From JAJFIE01 sp964344255 (GTDB lineage Bacteria; Pseudomonadota; Alphaproteobacteria; Rhodospirillales; Casp-alpha2): a DNA stretch of 64,000 nucleotides. Below the pieces are notes generated by a model that saw nothing but the letters and a program-made list of their open reading frames with translations, was not told where the DNA came from and made no database searches. The DNA lies in NCBI GenBank assembly GCA_964344255.1, contig CAYFMQ010000009.1:70712-134711 (forward strand), in the 5' to 3' direction. Below, one piece after another: positions 44,291 through 52,676 of this stretch (the stretch's first letter is position 1; every line of letters starts with the position of its first letter). A program made the position numbers and the translations under genes.

Positions 44291-44764
44291 GTGCAAAAGG
44301 CGCTAATTCTGGATGCAGAAAAATGTACAAGCTGTTTGCAATGTGAAATGGCTTGTTCTTTCGAACACACCGGGTCTTTCAATCCGGCGCGGTCCCGGAT
44401 CAAGGTTTTCGAACTTGAACACGGTAAACGGTCGATCCCCTACACCTGCACCCAGTGCGCTGAAGCCTGGTGCATGAAAGCCTGCCCCACGAGTGCCCTG
44501 AAACGGAACGTTGAAACCGGCGCTGTGGAACTGAACGAAAGCAAATGTGTCGGGTGCAAGGTTTGCACCATCGCATGCCCCTTCGGCACCATCAATTACA
44601 ACCAGGACAACGGCAAGGTTGCAAAATGCGACCTGTGCGGCGGCGATCCTGAGTGTGCAAAAGCATGCCCGACAGGAGCGATCACCTTTGGCGACGCGAA
44701 CTGGACCGGCCTCGGCAAGATGCGCGACAGCGCCGTCTCGACCGACGCCGGCGCCAGCGCTTAA
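44291..44764 (+). CDS. polyferredoxin subunit of aldehyde oxidoreductase (four [4Fe-4S] clusters)
   Basis: 157 aa with sixteen Cys in four C-x2-C-x2-C-x3-C-type groups: CTSCLQCEMAC, CTQCAEAWCMKAC, CVGCKVCTIAC and CDLCGGDPECAKAC. Same layout as the AorA/HycB-like electron-transfer subunits. It starts at GTG with AAGGAGGAG upstream. The next gene is the tungsten enzyme, so it carries electrons from the W-pterin site to an acceptor. Probably cytoplasmic; no signal sequence. Confidence 0.9.
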   Translation: MQKALILDAEKCTSCLQCEMACSFEHTGSFNPARSRIKVFELEHGKRSIPYTCTQCAEAWCMKACPTSALKRNVETGAVELNESKCVGCKVCTIACPFGTINYNQDNGKVAKCDLCGGDPECAKACPTGAITFGDANWTGLGKMRDSAVSTDAGASA

Positions 44765-44827
44765 AAGCGGCGCTCGAAACCTTTGATCGTGTGACACACA
44801 AGATTTTTTAAGAAAGAGAGAAGCAAG

Positions 44828-46651
44828 ATGGCTTGGCAGGGACAAATACTGAGAGTCAACCTCACCAAGGGTACGGCGGAAGCCGAACCCCTCAACATGG
44901 AATGGGCCGAAGCCTATATGGGCGAGCGCGGCCTGGGCACCAAATACCTTTGGGAAAACATGGATCCCAAGGCCGATCCCTTAGGACCCGACAATGTGCT
45001 TATTTTCGCAACAGGCCCGCTGACCGGCACCATGGCGCCCACCAGCGGCCGCTATGCCGTGATCACCAAAGGCCCGCTGACGGGCGCGATTGCGTGCTCG
45101 AACTCAGGCGGCAAGTTCGGCGCGGAACTGAAATTCGCCGGTTACGACCTGCTGTTGGTCGAAGGCAAGTCCGACAAGCCGGTTTACCTGAACATTGTCG
45201 ACGACAAGGCGGAAATTCTTCCGGCCGACGACATTTGGGGCACCACGGTCTGGAATACGGAAGAATGGATCAAGGAAACCCATGGTGATCCGCTGATCAA
45301 GGTTGCGTCCTGCGGCGAAGCCGGCGAAAACCTCTGCCGGTTTGCCTGTGTCGTGAACGATCTCCACCGCGCTGCCGGACGTTCCGGCGTCGGCGCCGTC
45401 ATGGGTTCCAAGATGCTCAAGGCCGTTGCCTGCCGCGGCACCAAGGGTGTCGGGGTCAACGACCCCAAGGCCTTCATGGAAGCCGTACGCGAATCCCACG
45501 AAGCGCTGGCCGGCAACGAGGACCGTGTCGGCCTAACCGAACTGGGCACCAACGCCATGATCGATTCTATGCAGGAATGGGGCGGCTTGCCGACCCGTAA
45601 CTTCCAGGCGGTCCAGTTTGAAGGCGTCGAAAACATCAATCCCGACGCCATGTGGAAGGTCCATGAAAACGGCCACCGCAACATGGTAACCAACAAGGCC
45701 TGCTTCGGCTGCACCATCGCCTGTGGCCGTATCGCCCACATTGACGAAAACCATTTCTCCATCGTCAACCGCCCGGAATACCGGGTGGCCTCCGGCGGTC
45801 TGGAATATGAAACCGCCTACGCCTTCGGACCGCTGGTCGGTGTCGATGATATCGATGCGCTGACCTTCGCCGGGTACATGACCAACGAGCACGGTTACGA
45901 TCCCATCTCCTTCGGCGGCACCTTGGCGGCAGCCATGGAGCTCTATGAAATGGGCGTCATCACCAAGGAAGACACCGATGGTGTGGATCTTTCCTTCGGC
46001 AATGCGGAAGCGCTTACCATCATGTCGGAGAAAACCGGCAAGGGTGAAGGCTTCGGCGCTATCCTCGCCATGGGCTCCAAGCTGATGTGCGAGAAATACG
46101 GCCACCCCGAAATCGCCATGCACGTCAAAGGCCAGGAATTCGCCGGTTATGACAGCCGCGCCCTGCAGGGCATGGGCCTGGGCTATGCCACGTCCAATCG
46201 CGGCGCTTGCCACCTGAAGCATGCGACCTTCGGTGAGGACATGGAGGACATCAGCGGCAACGGCAAGGCGGAACCATGCAAGAACAGCCAGGACGATATT
46301 GCCGCCATCGACTCGACAGGGCTTTGCCTGTTCATCGGCGATGCCGGCATGGACCTGGGCCACATGTCCAGGTTGCTGGATGCCGATCTCGCCAGTGAGT
46401 GGACCGAAGACCGTATGCGGGAAACCGGCGAGCGTGTCTGGAACACAGAACGCCGGTTTAACCTGGCCGCCGGCCTGACCGCTGCCGACGACACCCTGCC
46501 GAAACGCCTGCTGGAAACCCCGGCGCCGTCCGGCTCCGCCGAAGGCAAGGTCAACGAGCTCGATAAGATGCTGCCGGAATATTACAAGCTCCGCGGCTGG
46601 ACCGAAGACGGTCAATTGACCAATGAGCTGATCGAGCGTCTCGGCTTGTAA
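44828..46651 (+). CDS. aor: tungsten-containing aldehyde ferredoxin oxidoreductase
   Basis: 607 aa, the standard length of the AOR family. N-terminal GQILRVNLTKG, the ATGPLTGTMAPTSGRY pterin-binding loop, and AACSNSGGKFG-like region are typical. The [4Fe-4S] ligands are Cys292, Cys295, Cys299 and Cys500; a pterin-side SNRGACHLKHA motif lies near residue 455. It oxidises aldehydes to acids (or the reverse) using tungsten bis-pterin. Organised with the polyferredoxin gene upstream and a MoaD-like gene downstream, it resembles Aromatoleum-type AOR, but the FAD/NADH subunit gene expected there is missing. Substrate unknown. Confidence 0.95.
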   Translation: MAWQGQILRVNLTKGTAEAEPLNMEWAEAYMGERGLGTKYLWENMDPKADPLGPDNVLIFATGPLTGTMAPTSGRYAVITKGPLTGAIACSNSGGKFGAELKFAGYDLLLVEGKSDKPVYLNIVDDKAEILPADDIWGTTVWNTEEWIKETHGDPLIKVASCGEAGENLCRFACVVNDLHRAAGRSGVGAVMGSKMLKAVACRGTKGVGVNDPKAFMEAVRESHEALAGNEDRVGLTELGTNAMIDSMQEWGGLPTRNFQAVQFEGVENINPDAMWKVHENGHRNMVTNKACFGCTIACGRIAHIDENHFSIVNRPEYRVASGGLEYETAYAFGPLVGVDDIDALTFAGYMTNEHGYDPISFGGTLAAAMELYEMGVITKEDTDGVDLSFGNAEALTIMSEKTGKGEGFGAILAMGSKLMCEKYGHPEIAMHVKGQEFAGYDSRALQGMGLGYATSNRGACHLKHATFGEDMEDISGNGKAEPCKNSQDDIAAIDSTGLCLFIGDAGMDLGHMSRLLDADLASEWTEDRMRETGERVWNTERRFNLAAGLTAADDTLPKRLLETPAPSGSAEGKVNELDKMLPEYYKLRGWTEDGQLTNELIERLGL

Positions 46652-46679
46652 ACCGGGCTGAAAGTCACCAAATCAGTGT

Positions 46680-46708
46680 CCCGGCCCGGAAACGGGCCGG
46701 GGCATTTT
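46680..46708 (+). terminator. strong GAAA-loop hairpin between aor and moaD-like gene
   Basis: CCCGGCCCG, loop GAAA, CGGGCCGGG, then GCATTTTGG. The stem is 9 bp and very stable; the short T-run makes it a partial terminator or RNA-stabilising element, which would lower moaD-like expression relative to aor. Confidence 0.65.
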
Positions 46709-46727
46709 GGTTACGGAGTAGAATTCC

Positions 46728-46979
46728 ATGCGCATCACGCTAAAGACCGGCGGATTGTTCAAGCGCTACCTGCCCGACGGCGTTGACGGAAACACCGGCG
46801 ACATCGAAATGCCGGAGGGCCTGAGCATTCTGGGCGCGCTGGAGCACCTGGGCGCACCCACGGACGGTAATTACCTGATCGTCATCAACGGCCATGCCGT
46901 GCCCCCTTCGACCCGGGGCGAGGTCATCCTGAACGACGGCGACACCATGTCGCTGATGCCGCCACTGAAGGGGGGATGA
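46728..46979 (+). CDS. MoaD/ThiS-family sulfur carrier linked to AOR
   Basis: 83 aa beta-grasp protein ending in LKGG; the C-terminal Gly-Gly is the adenylation/thiocarboxylation tail. It likely supplies sulfur to the dithiolene of the tungsten pterin for the neighbouring aor gene, as with MoaD-like genes in other AOR operons. The ribosome site is GGAG 10 bases before ATG. Confidence 0.85.
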   Translation: MRITLKTGGLFKRYLPDGVDGNTGDIEMPEGLSILGALEHLGAPTDGNYLIVINGHAVPPSTRGEVILNDGDTMSLMPPLKGG

Positions 46980-46993
46980 GAGGGCTTCCTCCC

Positions 46994-47869
46994 CTACCCC
47001 TTCATTCTGTCAAATATTGCCTTGAATTCGGCCTTTTCAGTATCCGACAGTTCCATCAAGGGCGGACGCGTCCTGCCGCAGGAAAGCCCGGCCAGTTCCA
47101 TGCCGTATTTTGCTTTCTGGATGTACTTGCCCCCTTCCAGTGACACCAGAAGCGGCATCAGCGTTTCCATGGCGGCTTTAGCGCCTGTCAGGTCACCGGA
47201 AACGGCGGCATTCAGCACGGCGACGTTTTCCGACGGCGCCGGATTGGCGGCGCCGCAAATCCAGGATTTGACACCCCAGGCGAAGTATTCATAAGCCTGG
47301 TCGTCGGCGCCGCAGATCAACTGGATACGACCCTGATAGCGATCGAGAATGCCATGCAGGCGGGTGATGTCGCCGCTGCTTTCCTTGATGGCGGCAACCT
47401 GAGGGTGATCGGCCAAACCATCGAGGACGTCATAGCCGATTTCCACCCCGGCGCGCCCCGGGAAGTTGTAGAGCACCAGGGGAATGTCGATGGCGTCCAG
47501 CACGGCAAGGAAATGCTGCAACAGGTCATCTTGCTCCGGCAGGGAATAGTAGGGCGGCGCCAGCATAATGGCGCTGTAACCCATGTCCTGGGCGTCACGG
47601 GAATAAGCGATTACATCCGCCGTGGTCGTTGCGTTCGTACCCGCCATCAGGAAGGCCCGGTCACCGGTACATTCCAAGACGAAGCGGTTCAGGGCATGGC
47701 GTTCGTCGGGCGACAGGGCATAAAACTCGCCGGTCGATCCGCCGGGCAGGATACCGGTCACGCCATTGTCGATCTGGAAGCCGATCAGCTTTTCCAGTGT
47801 GTCGTAATCGATACCGCCATCGTCATCAAACGGGGTAAGAATGGGTGTGTGTACGCCGGTAAATTCCAT
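46994..47869 (-). CDS. DapA-family (class I aldolase/lyase) enzyme
   Basis: 291 aa. Key residues: GGSTGEF near residue 43, Tyr in LYNFPGRAG near 134, and the Schiff-base Lys in VAAIKESSGD near 161. This is the dihydrodipicolinate synthase/N-acetylneuraminate lyase family. Alternatives in amino-acid catabolism are pyrroline-4-hydroxy-2-carboxylate deaminase (hydroxyproline route) or 2-keto-3-deoxy sugar acid aldolase. It is convergent with the AOR operon and divergent from the TMADH-like gene. Its place in an N-methyl-amino-acid cluster makes a hydroxyproline role attractive but unproven. Confidence 0.85.
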   Translation of the reverse strand: MEFTGVHTPILTPFDDDGGIDYDTLEKLIGFQIDNGVTGILPGGSTGEFYALSPDERHALNRFVLECTGDRAFLMAGTNATTTADVIAYSRDAQDMGYSAIMLAPPYYSLPEQDDLLQHFLAVLDAIDIPLVLYNFPGRAGVEIGYDVLDGLADHPQVAAIKESSGDITRLHGILDRYQGRIQLICGADDQAYEYFAWGVKSWICGAANPAPSENVAVLNAAVSGDLTGAKAAMETLMPLLVSLEGGKYIQKAKYGMELAGLSCGRTRPPLMELSDTEKAEFKAIFDRMKG

Positions 47870-48027
47870 AACTGTCTCTCTCTAGCAAGATTGGGATTTG
47901 ATACGGGGCAGAATGTCAGAGGGAAATGATTACGTCGAGGACTTTCAACAAGTTGTCGATTTCAGACTTTCCCACCCCCTTACACCTCCCTAAAGTATAT
48001 CCAGATGCTACAAAGGGAAGGGATGAG

Positions 48028-50058
48028 ATGAGCAAAAAAGACGTCCTGCTTGAACCGTTCAGGCTGAAACATCTCACCATCAAGAACCGCATTATGTCGA
48101 CGCCGCACGAGCCGGCCTATGCGATAGACGGCCACCCCAGGGAACGCTATCAGCTTTACCATGAAGCCAAGGCCCAGGGCGGCATCGGCATGACCATGTT
48201 CGGCGGCTCCGCCAACATCGCGCCGGATTCACCTTCCGTCTTCGGCCAGCTTTATGTGGGGGACGATTCCATCATCCCCTACTTCCGGGAATTTGCCGAG
48301 CGCATCCACAAGTACGACTGCGGCCTGATCTGCCAGATCACCCACATGGGGCGCCGCACCACCTGGAACCAGGCCGACTGGCTGCCGGTGGTAGCGCCAA
48401 GCCGGGTCCGCGAACCGGCGCATCGCGCCTATCCGAAAGAGATGGATAAGGACGATATCCGGCGCATCCGCAAGGCCTATGGAGAGGCCGCAAGACGATG
48501 CCGGGATGGCGATCTAGACGGCACTGAGGTTCTGAGCCACGGCCACCTGCCGGACCAGTTTCTCTCGCCATTGACCAACCAGCGCAGTGATGAATATGGC
48601 GGATCGCTGGAAAACCGCCTGCGGTTCTCGCTGGAAATCCTGGATGAGATCCGAAATGCCGTCGGCCCCGACTTCATTCTTGGCATCCGTCAGGGCATCA
48701 ACGAATCAACCGAAGGCGGAGTCGATTTGGAAGAAGGCGCGGAAGCCGCGCGCATCATTTCGGATTCAGGCCTGATCGATTACATGACCGTCAATTTCGG
48801 TCAGATTCATACGGATCATGCCTTGAGCTATCACATCCCCGGTATGCGGTTTCCGCTTGCCCCCTGGGTCGCCATGATCGGTAGCGTACGCGAGAAGATA
48901 TCCGTTCCGGTGTTCCATGCCTGCAAGATTGCGGACCTGTCATCGGCCCGTTACGCCATCGAGGAGGGCCTGCTCGACATGGTGGGCATGGTGCGCGCCC
49001 ATATCGCCGACCCCCATATCGTGAAAAAGCTGCAAGCAGGCGACGAGGAAGGCATTCGCCCCTGTGTCGGCGCAGGCTACTGCCTGGACCGCATTTATGA
49101 AGGGGGCGGCACGCTTTGTATTCATAATGCCGCGACGGGCCGCGAGGCCACCATGCCCCATGTGGTTGAAAAATCAACAGGACCAAAGAAGAAGGTGGTC
49201 ATTGTCGGCGGCGGTCCCGCCGGGCTGGAAGCGGCCCGGGTCAGCGCCGAACGCGGCCATGACGTTGTGCTGTTCGAGGCAACCGGCGATCTGGGTGGGC
49301 AAGTCATCCTTGCCGCGCGCGCCGGCTGGCGCAAGGACCTGATCGGTATTGTCGACTGGTACAAGCTGCAACTGGAACGTCACAATGTCGATATCCGCTG
49401 GAATACCTTTGCCGATGAAGAAATGATCAAGGCGGAAAACCCCGATGTCGTTATCATCGCGACGGGTGGCCTGCCGGATACGGATTACGTGCCGGGCGGG
49501 GAGAACTGCATCAGCACCTGGGACGTTCTGTCAGGGGAGGACATCACGGGTTCCGTCCTTGTCTACGATGACAACGGCCAGCACCAGGGGCCGTCCTGCG
49601 CCGATTACTTGAGTGCCAAGGAAAACACCGACGTTGAATTCATCACCTCGGACCGTAGCCCGGCCATGGAGATGGGTACGGTTAACTTCCCCATTTACAT
49701 GGAGCATTTCTACAAAAACGGCGTGACCATAACGCCGGACCACCGGTTGAAATCCGTTGCAAAGGACGGCAACAAACTGCGCGCTGTTTTCTCCAACGAG
49801 TACGGCGGACCGGACATCGAACGGCTGGTCGATCATATCGTTGTCGAGCACGGAACCCTGCCCTTTGACGAACTTTCCCCGGGGCTTCGCGATGCATCCT
49901 CCAACGCCGGCATTACCGACTATGACGCCTTGACATCCAACATGCCCCAACCGGCTGGGGAGGATGGCTTCCAGCTATTCTGCGTCGGTGACGCCGTCTC
50001 CAGCCGCAACATTCACGCCGCCATCTACGATTCCCTCAGGCTGTGCAAGGATCTTTAA
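48028..50058 (+). CDS. TMADH/2,4-dienoyl-CoA reductase-type flavoprotein, N-methylproline demethylase-like
   Basis: 676 aa. Residues 1-350: Old-Yellow-Enzyme TIM barrel for FMN (LKHLTIKNRIMSTPHE). Residues 346-364 hold the cluster site: Cys346, Cys352 and Cys364 are present, but the position between the first two Cys is Ala349, whereas trimethylamine dehydrogenase has Cys there. Residues 385 to end: GR-like FAD and NAD(P)-type domain with VVIVGGGPAGLEAARV. The family removes N-methyl groups from N-methylproline, dimethylglycine or trimethylamine. Start ATG 48028 has AAGGGATGAG upstream. It is divergent from the DapA-like gene and followed by the second MttB gene. Confidence 0.85.
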   Translation: MSKKDVLLEPFRLKHLTIKNRIMSTPHEPAYAIDGHPRERYQLYHEAKAQGGIGMTMFGGSANIAPDSPSVFGQLYVGDDSIIPYFREFAERIHKYDCGLICQITHMGRRTTWNQADWLPVVAPSRVREPAHRAYPKEMDKDDIRRIRKAYGEAARRCRDGDLDGTEVLSHGHLPDQFLSPLTNQRSDEYGGSLENRLRFSLEILDEIRNAVGPDFILGIRQGINESTEGGVDLEEGAEAARIISDSGLIDYMTVNFGQIHTDHALSYHIPGMRFPLAPWVAMIGSVREKISVPVFHACKIADLSSARYAIEEGLLDMVGMVRAHIADPHIVKKLQAGDEEGIRPCVGAGYCLDRIYEGGGTLCIHNAATGREATMPHVVEKSTGPKKKVVIVGGGPAGLEAARVSAERGHDVVLFEATGDLGGQVILAARAGWRKDLIGIVDWYKLQLERHNVDIRWNTFADEEMIKAENPDVVIIATGGLPDTDYVPGGENCISTWDVLSGEDITGSVLVYDDNGQHQGPSCADYLSAKENTDVEFITSDRSPAMEMGTVNFPIYMEHFYKNGVTITPDHRLKSVAKDGNKLRAVFSNEYGGPDIERLVDHIVVEHGTLPFDELSPGLRDASSNAGITDYDALTSNMPQPAGEDGFQLFCVGDAVSSRNIHAAIYDSLRLCKDL

Positions 50059-50071
50059 ATTTTGCTTGGGC

Positions 50072-50093
50072 AGAACAAAATATAATTTGTTCT
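50072..50093. promoter_or_regulatory. 8-bp inverted repeat before mttB copy 2
   Basis: AGAACAAA and TTTGTTCT around six bases ATATAA. It lies 14 bases after the TMADH-like stop and about 80 bases before the mttB start. It could be an operator or a short hairpin; there is no T-run after it. Confidence 0.4.
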
Positions 50094-50173
50094 ACCATGT
50101 TTAGTTTAGGCTTCCTAAGCAGGATTGTTTCTCCTAAATGGAAACGGGAAGGCTATGGGAGAAGGGGGCCAGA

Positions 50174-51727
50174 ATGACAGACGAGACCAGGCGCAGGCGA
50201 TCAGGCGGCAGGGCGGCGAAAGCTACCGGGGGGGCTGCGGCGACGGCAATCCAGCAATTGCCGAGACGGCAGACAAGAAACCCCTTTCCGCCGTTCAAGT
50301 TCATTTCCGACGACCAGGTTGAAGACATCCATAACGCTGCGCTGGAAGTCCTTGAAACCATCGGGATCAATTTCCTGGACGAAGGGGCGCGTGACATCCT
50401 GAAGCAGGCTGGGGCCGACGTCGACGATGCCACGACCCGGGTCCGTTTTGACCGCTCGTTGGTAGAAGAATCCATTTCCAAGGCCCCGTCGGAATACACG
50501 GTCCATGCCCGCAACCCGGCATTCGATCTGCACTGGGGCGGCAACGTGATGAACTTCGGCATTGTCTCCAGCCCACCGCATGTCTCCGCCCTGGACCTGC
50601 CCCGCCAGGCCGGCACCATGGAGACTTACTGCGACTTCCTGAAGCTGGCGCAGAGCCTGAACATCATCGATTTCCTTGCCGGTTATCCGGTGGAACCACA
50701 GGATGTCCCGCCCCGGCTCCGCCACCTGGATGCTTATCAGGCCATGGTGCGTTACTGCGAGAAAGTGAATTTCGCCTACGCCCTTGGCAGTGATCGTATC
50801 AAGGATTCGCTCGCCATGACGGCCATCGCGCACGGCGTCAGCGTTGAAGACCTGAAGTCCCGCCCCAGCCTGTTCACCGTCATCAACGCCAATTCGCCAC
50901 TGCAGTACGACAAGCCCATGTTGACCGGCCTGATGGAGATGGTGCGTCATAACCAGCCCGTTATCATCACGCCGTTCACCCTGGCGGGCGCCATGGCGCC
51001 CGTCACCGTCGCCGGCGCTCTTGTCGAGCAGCACGCCGAGGCCCTTGCCGGCATTGCCTTTATCCAGATGGTCAATCCCGGTGCGCCTTGTGTTTACGGC
51101 GGTTTCACCTCCAACGTGGACATGAAGACGGGCTCCCCCGCCTTCGGCACGCCGGAACATGCCAAGGCGACCATTATCGGCGGCCAGCTTGCCCGCCGGG
51201 TTGGCGTCCCCTACCGGGCTTCGAACGTGAACGCCTCAAACGCGCCTGATGCGCAATCAACCTATGAATCACAGATGACCATCTGGGGCTGCACCCTGGG
51301 CCATTGTAACCTGATGATGCACGGGCTTGGCTGGATCGAAGGCGGCCTGTGCGCGTCCTATGAAAAGGTCATCATCGACGCCGAGATGCTGCAGATGATG
51401 TCAGAATTCCTGCTGCCCTTGAGCACCGACCGCGAGGAGCTCGCCATCGACGCCATGGCCGATGTGGGGCCGGGCGGCCATTTCTTCGGAACCCAGCACA
51501 CCATTGATCGCTACGAAACGGCATTTTACGCGCCGCTGTTATCCGACTGGCGCAACTTCGAAACCTGGCGGGATCACGGCTCCGTCGATGCGACCACGCG
51601 GGCGCACAAGATATACAAGGACCTGATCGCTTCTTACGAAAAGCCGCCGCTGAACCCGGCCATCGACGAGGAACTGGACGCATTCGTCAGGCGCCGTCAC
51701 GAGGAAGGCGGCGTTCCGGAAGACTAG
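50174..51727 (+). CDS. MttB-superfamily methyltransferase (non-pyrrolysine), copy 2
   Basis: 517 aa from ATG 50174, which has an AAGGGGGCC site upstream (a longer frame begins 36 bases earlier). Same barrel family as the copy at 41506: IHNAALEVLETIGINFLDEGARD near residue 55 and MVRHNQPVIITPFTLAGAMAPVTVAGA near 255. The N-terminus is Arg/Gly/Ala-rich (RRRRSGGRAAK), as in copy 1. No amber codon interrupts it. Likely transfers a methyl group from a quaternary amine to a corrinoid protein encoded elsewhere. It follows the TMADH-like gene by 115 bases and may be co-transcribed. Confidence 0.9.
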   Translation: MTDETRRRRSGGRAAKATGGAAATAIQQLPRRQTRNPFPPFKFISDDQVEDIHNAALEVLETIGINFLDEGARDILKQAGADVDDATTRVRFDRSLVEESISKAPSEYTVHARNPAFDLHWGGNVMNFGIVSSPPHVSALDLPRQAGTMETYCDFLKLAQSLNIIDFLAGYPVEPQDVPPRLRHLDAYQAMVRYCEKVNFAYALGSDRIKDSLAMTAIAHGVSVEDLKSRPSLFTVINANSPLQYDKPMLTGLMEMVRHNQPVIITPFTLAGAMAPVTVAGALVEQHAEALAGIAFIQMVNPGAPCVYGGFTSNVDMKTGSPAFGTPEHAKATIIGGQLARRVGVPYRASNVNASNAPDAQSTYESQMTIWGCTLGHCNLMMHGLGWIEGGLCASYEKVIIDAEMLQMMSEFLLPLSTDREELAIDAMADVGPGGHFFGTQHTIDRYETAFYAPLLSDWRNFETWRDHGSVDATTRAHKIYKDLIASYEKPPLNPAIDEELDAFVRRRHEEGGVPED

Positions 51728-51739
51728 ATCAGAGCGCCC

Positions 51740-52567
51740 TCACCCGTAGCTTTCGATAATCTCGCGGATGCAGGCGTTCACCACGTCGGGCTTGTGGCCG
51801 AACATGGAACAATGACCGAGTCCCTCCAACAGGTGAAAATGCCCGTGCTTGGCGGCTTCCGCCACCAGGCGACCACGCGCCGGCGGGGTTTGCATGTCCT
51901 GGGAAAAACCGATGACGTGCATGGGAACCTCGCAATTCGGAAGACGGTCCAGGGGCTCGAAGTTGAGACAGGCCTCCCATTGCGCCGCCAGCATGGCCGG
52001 ATCCCTGTCGCCATAAGCTCCCGAAATGTAGGGTTTGCATTTCTCCCACAAGGCATCATCGCCCAGGACTTCCGCCGGATAGGACAGAACGGCGTAATGG
52101 GCGATGGAAAAGTCTGGCGGTAACGTATGACCGGCGGCGCCATAGGCGATTTCCGCCTCTTCCCATTCCCGCAAGAATCCCGTCTTGCGCCCGCTGGTCC
52201 CCATGGGGATGGCGATGCGGACCAGCTCCGGGAAGCTCAAGGCCATTTCCTGGACGATGAGCGCGCCCATGGATAGTCCCGTCAGGACCACCGGCGGGTC
52301 GCACACCTCGCGGATCAGCGCCGCGCAATCCTTGGCGAAATCCTCAATCGGCCAGGGTGACGCCGGGCGCGTAACGGTTTTCCCAGCTCCTCTGGGGTCG
52401 AAACTGGTACACCGATAGGCATCTTTGAAACCATCGAACTGCGTCGTGAAGATATCGCCGGTCTGGTCGCCGCCGGGAATCCAGACGATATCCGGACCCT
52501 CGCCTTCCTGCAGGTAATAAACATCGCAGTCATCCGTTTTGACGATACCGTCCTTAATTGAGCTCAT
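51740..52567 (-). CDS. alpha/beta-hydrolase
   Basis: 275 aa from ATG 52567 (GGGAGG upstream; the frame extends 29 codons). Fold landmarks: SFDPRGAGKT near residue 56, nucleophile elbow VVLTGLSMGALIV (G-x-S-x-G with Ser about 95), and catalytic His in the C-terminal EGLGHCSMFGHKPD segment. Resembles lactonases/haloperoxidase-type hydrolases. Substrate unknown. It is convergent with mttB copy 2. Confidence 0.85.
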   Translation of the reverse strand: MSSIKDGIVKTDDCDVYYLQEGEGPDIVWIPGGDQTGDIFTTQFDGFKDAYRCTSFDPRGAGKTVTRPASPWPIEDFAKDCAALIREVCDPPVVLTGLSMGALIVQEMALSFPELVRIAIPMGTSGRKTGFLREWEEAEIAYGAAGHTLPPDFSIAHYAVLSYPAEVLGDDALWEKCKPYISGAYGDRDPAMLAAQWEACLNFEPLDRLPNCEVPMHVIGFSQDMQTPPARGRLVAEAAKHGHFHLLEGLGHCSMFGHKPDVVNACIREIIESYG

Positions 52568-52676
52568 GCCCGCGCCCTCCCTGATCTTTTGACGATCACT
52601 GTCATATGTTGGGTGATACACACCACGCCACCAACCTGATAAAGTGACACTCATACTTATAGAGGCGGATTAAAAA

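Noticed and set aside
45533..46615. 360-codon open frame antisense to aor
   Set aside because: Opposes the conserved AOR gene; no recognisable domain; typical shadow frame.
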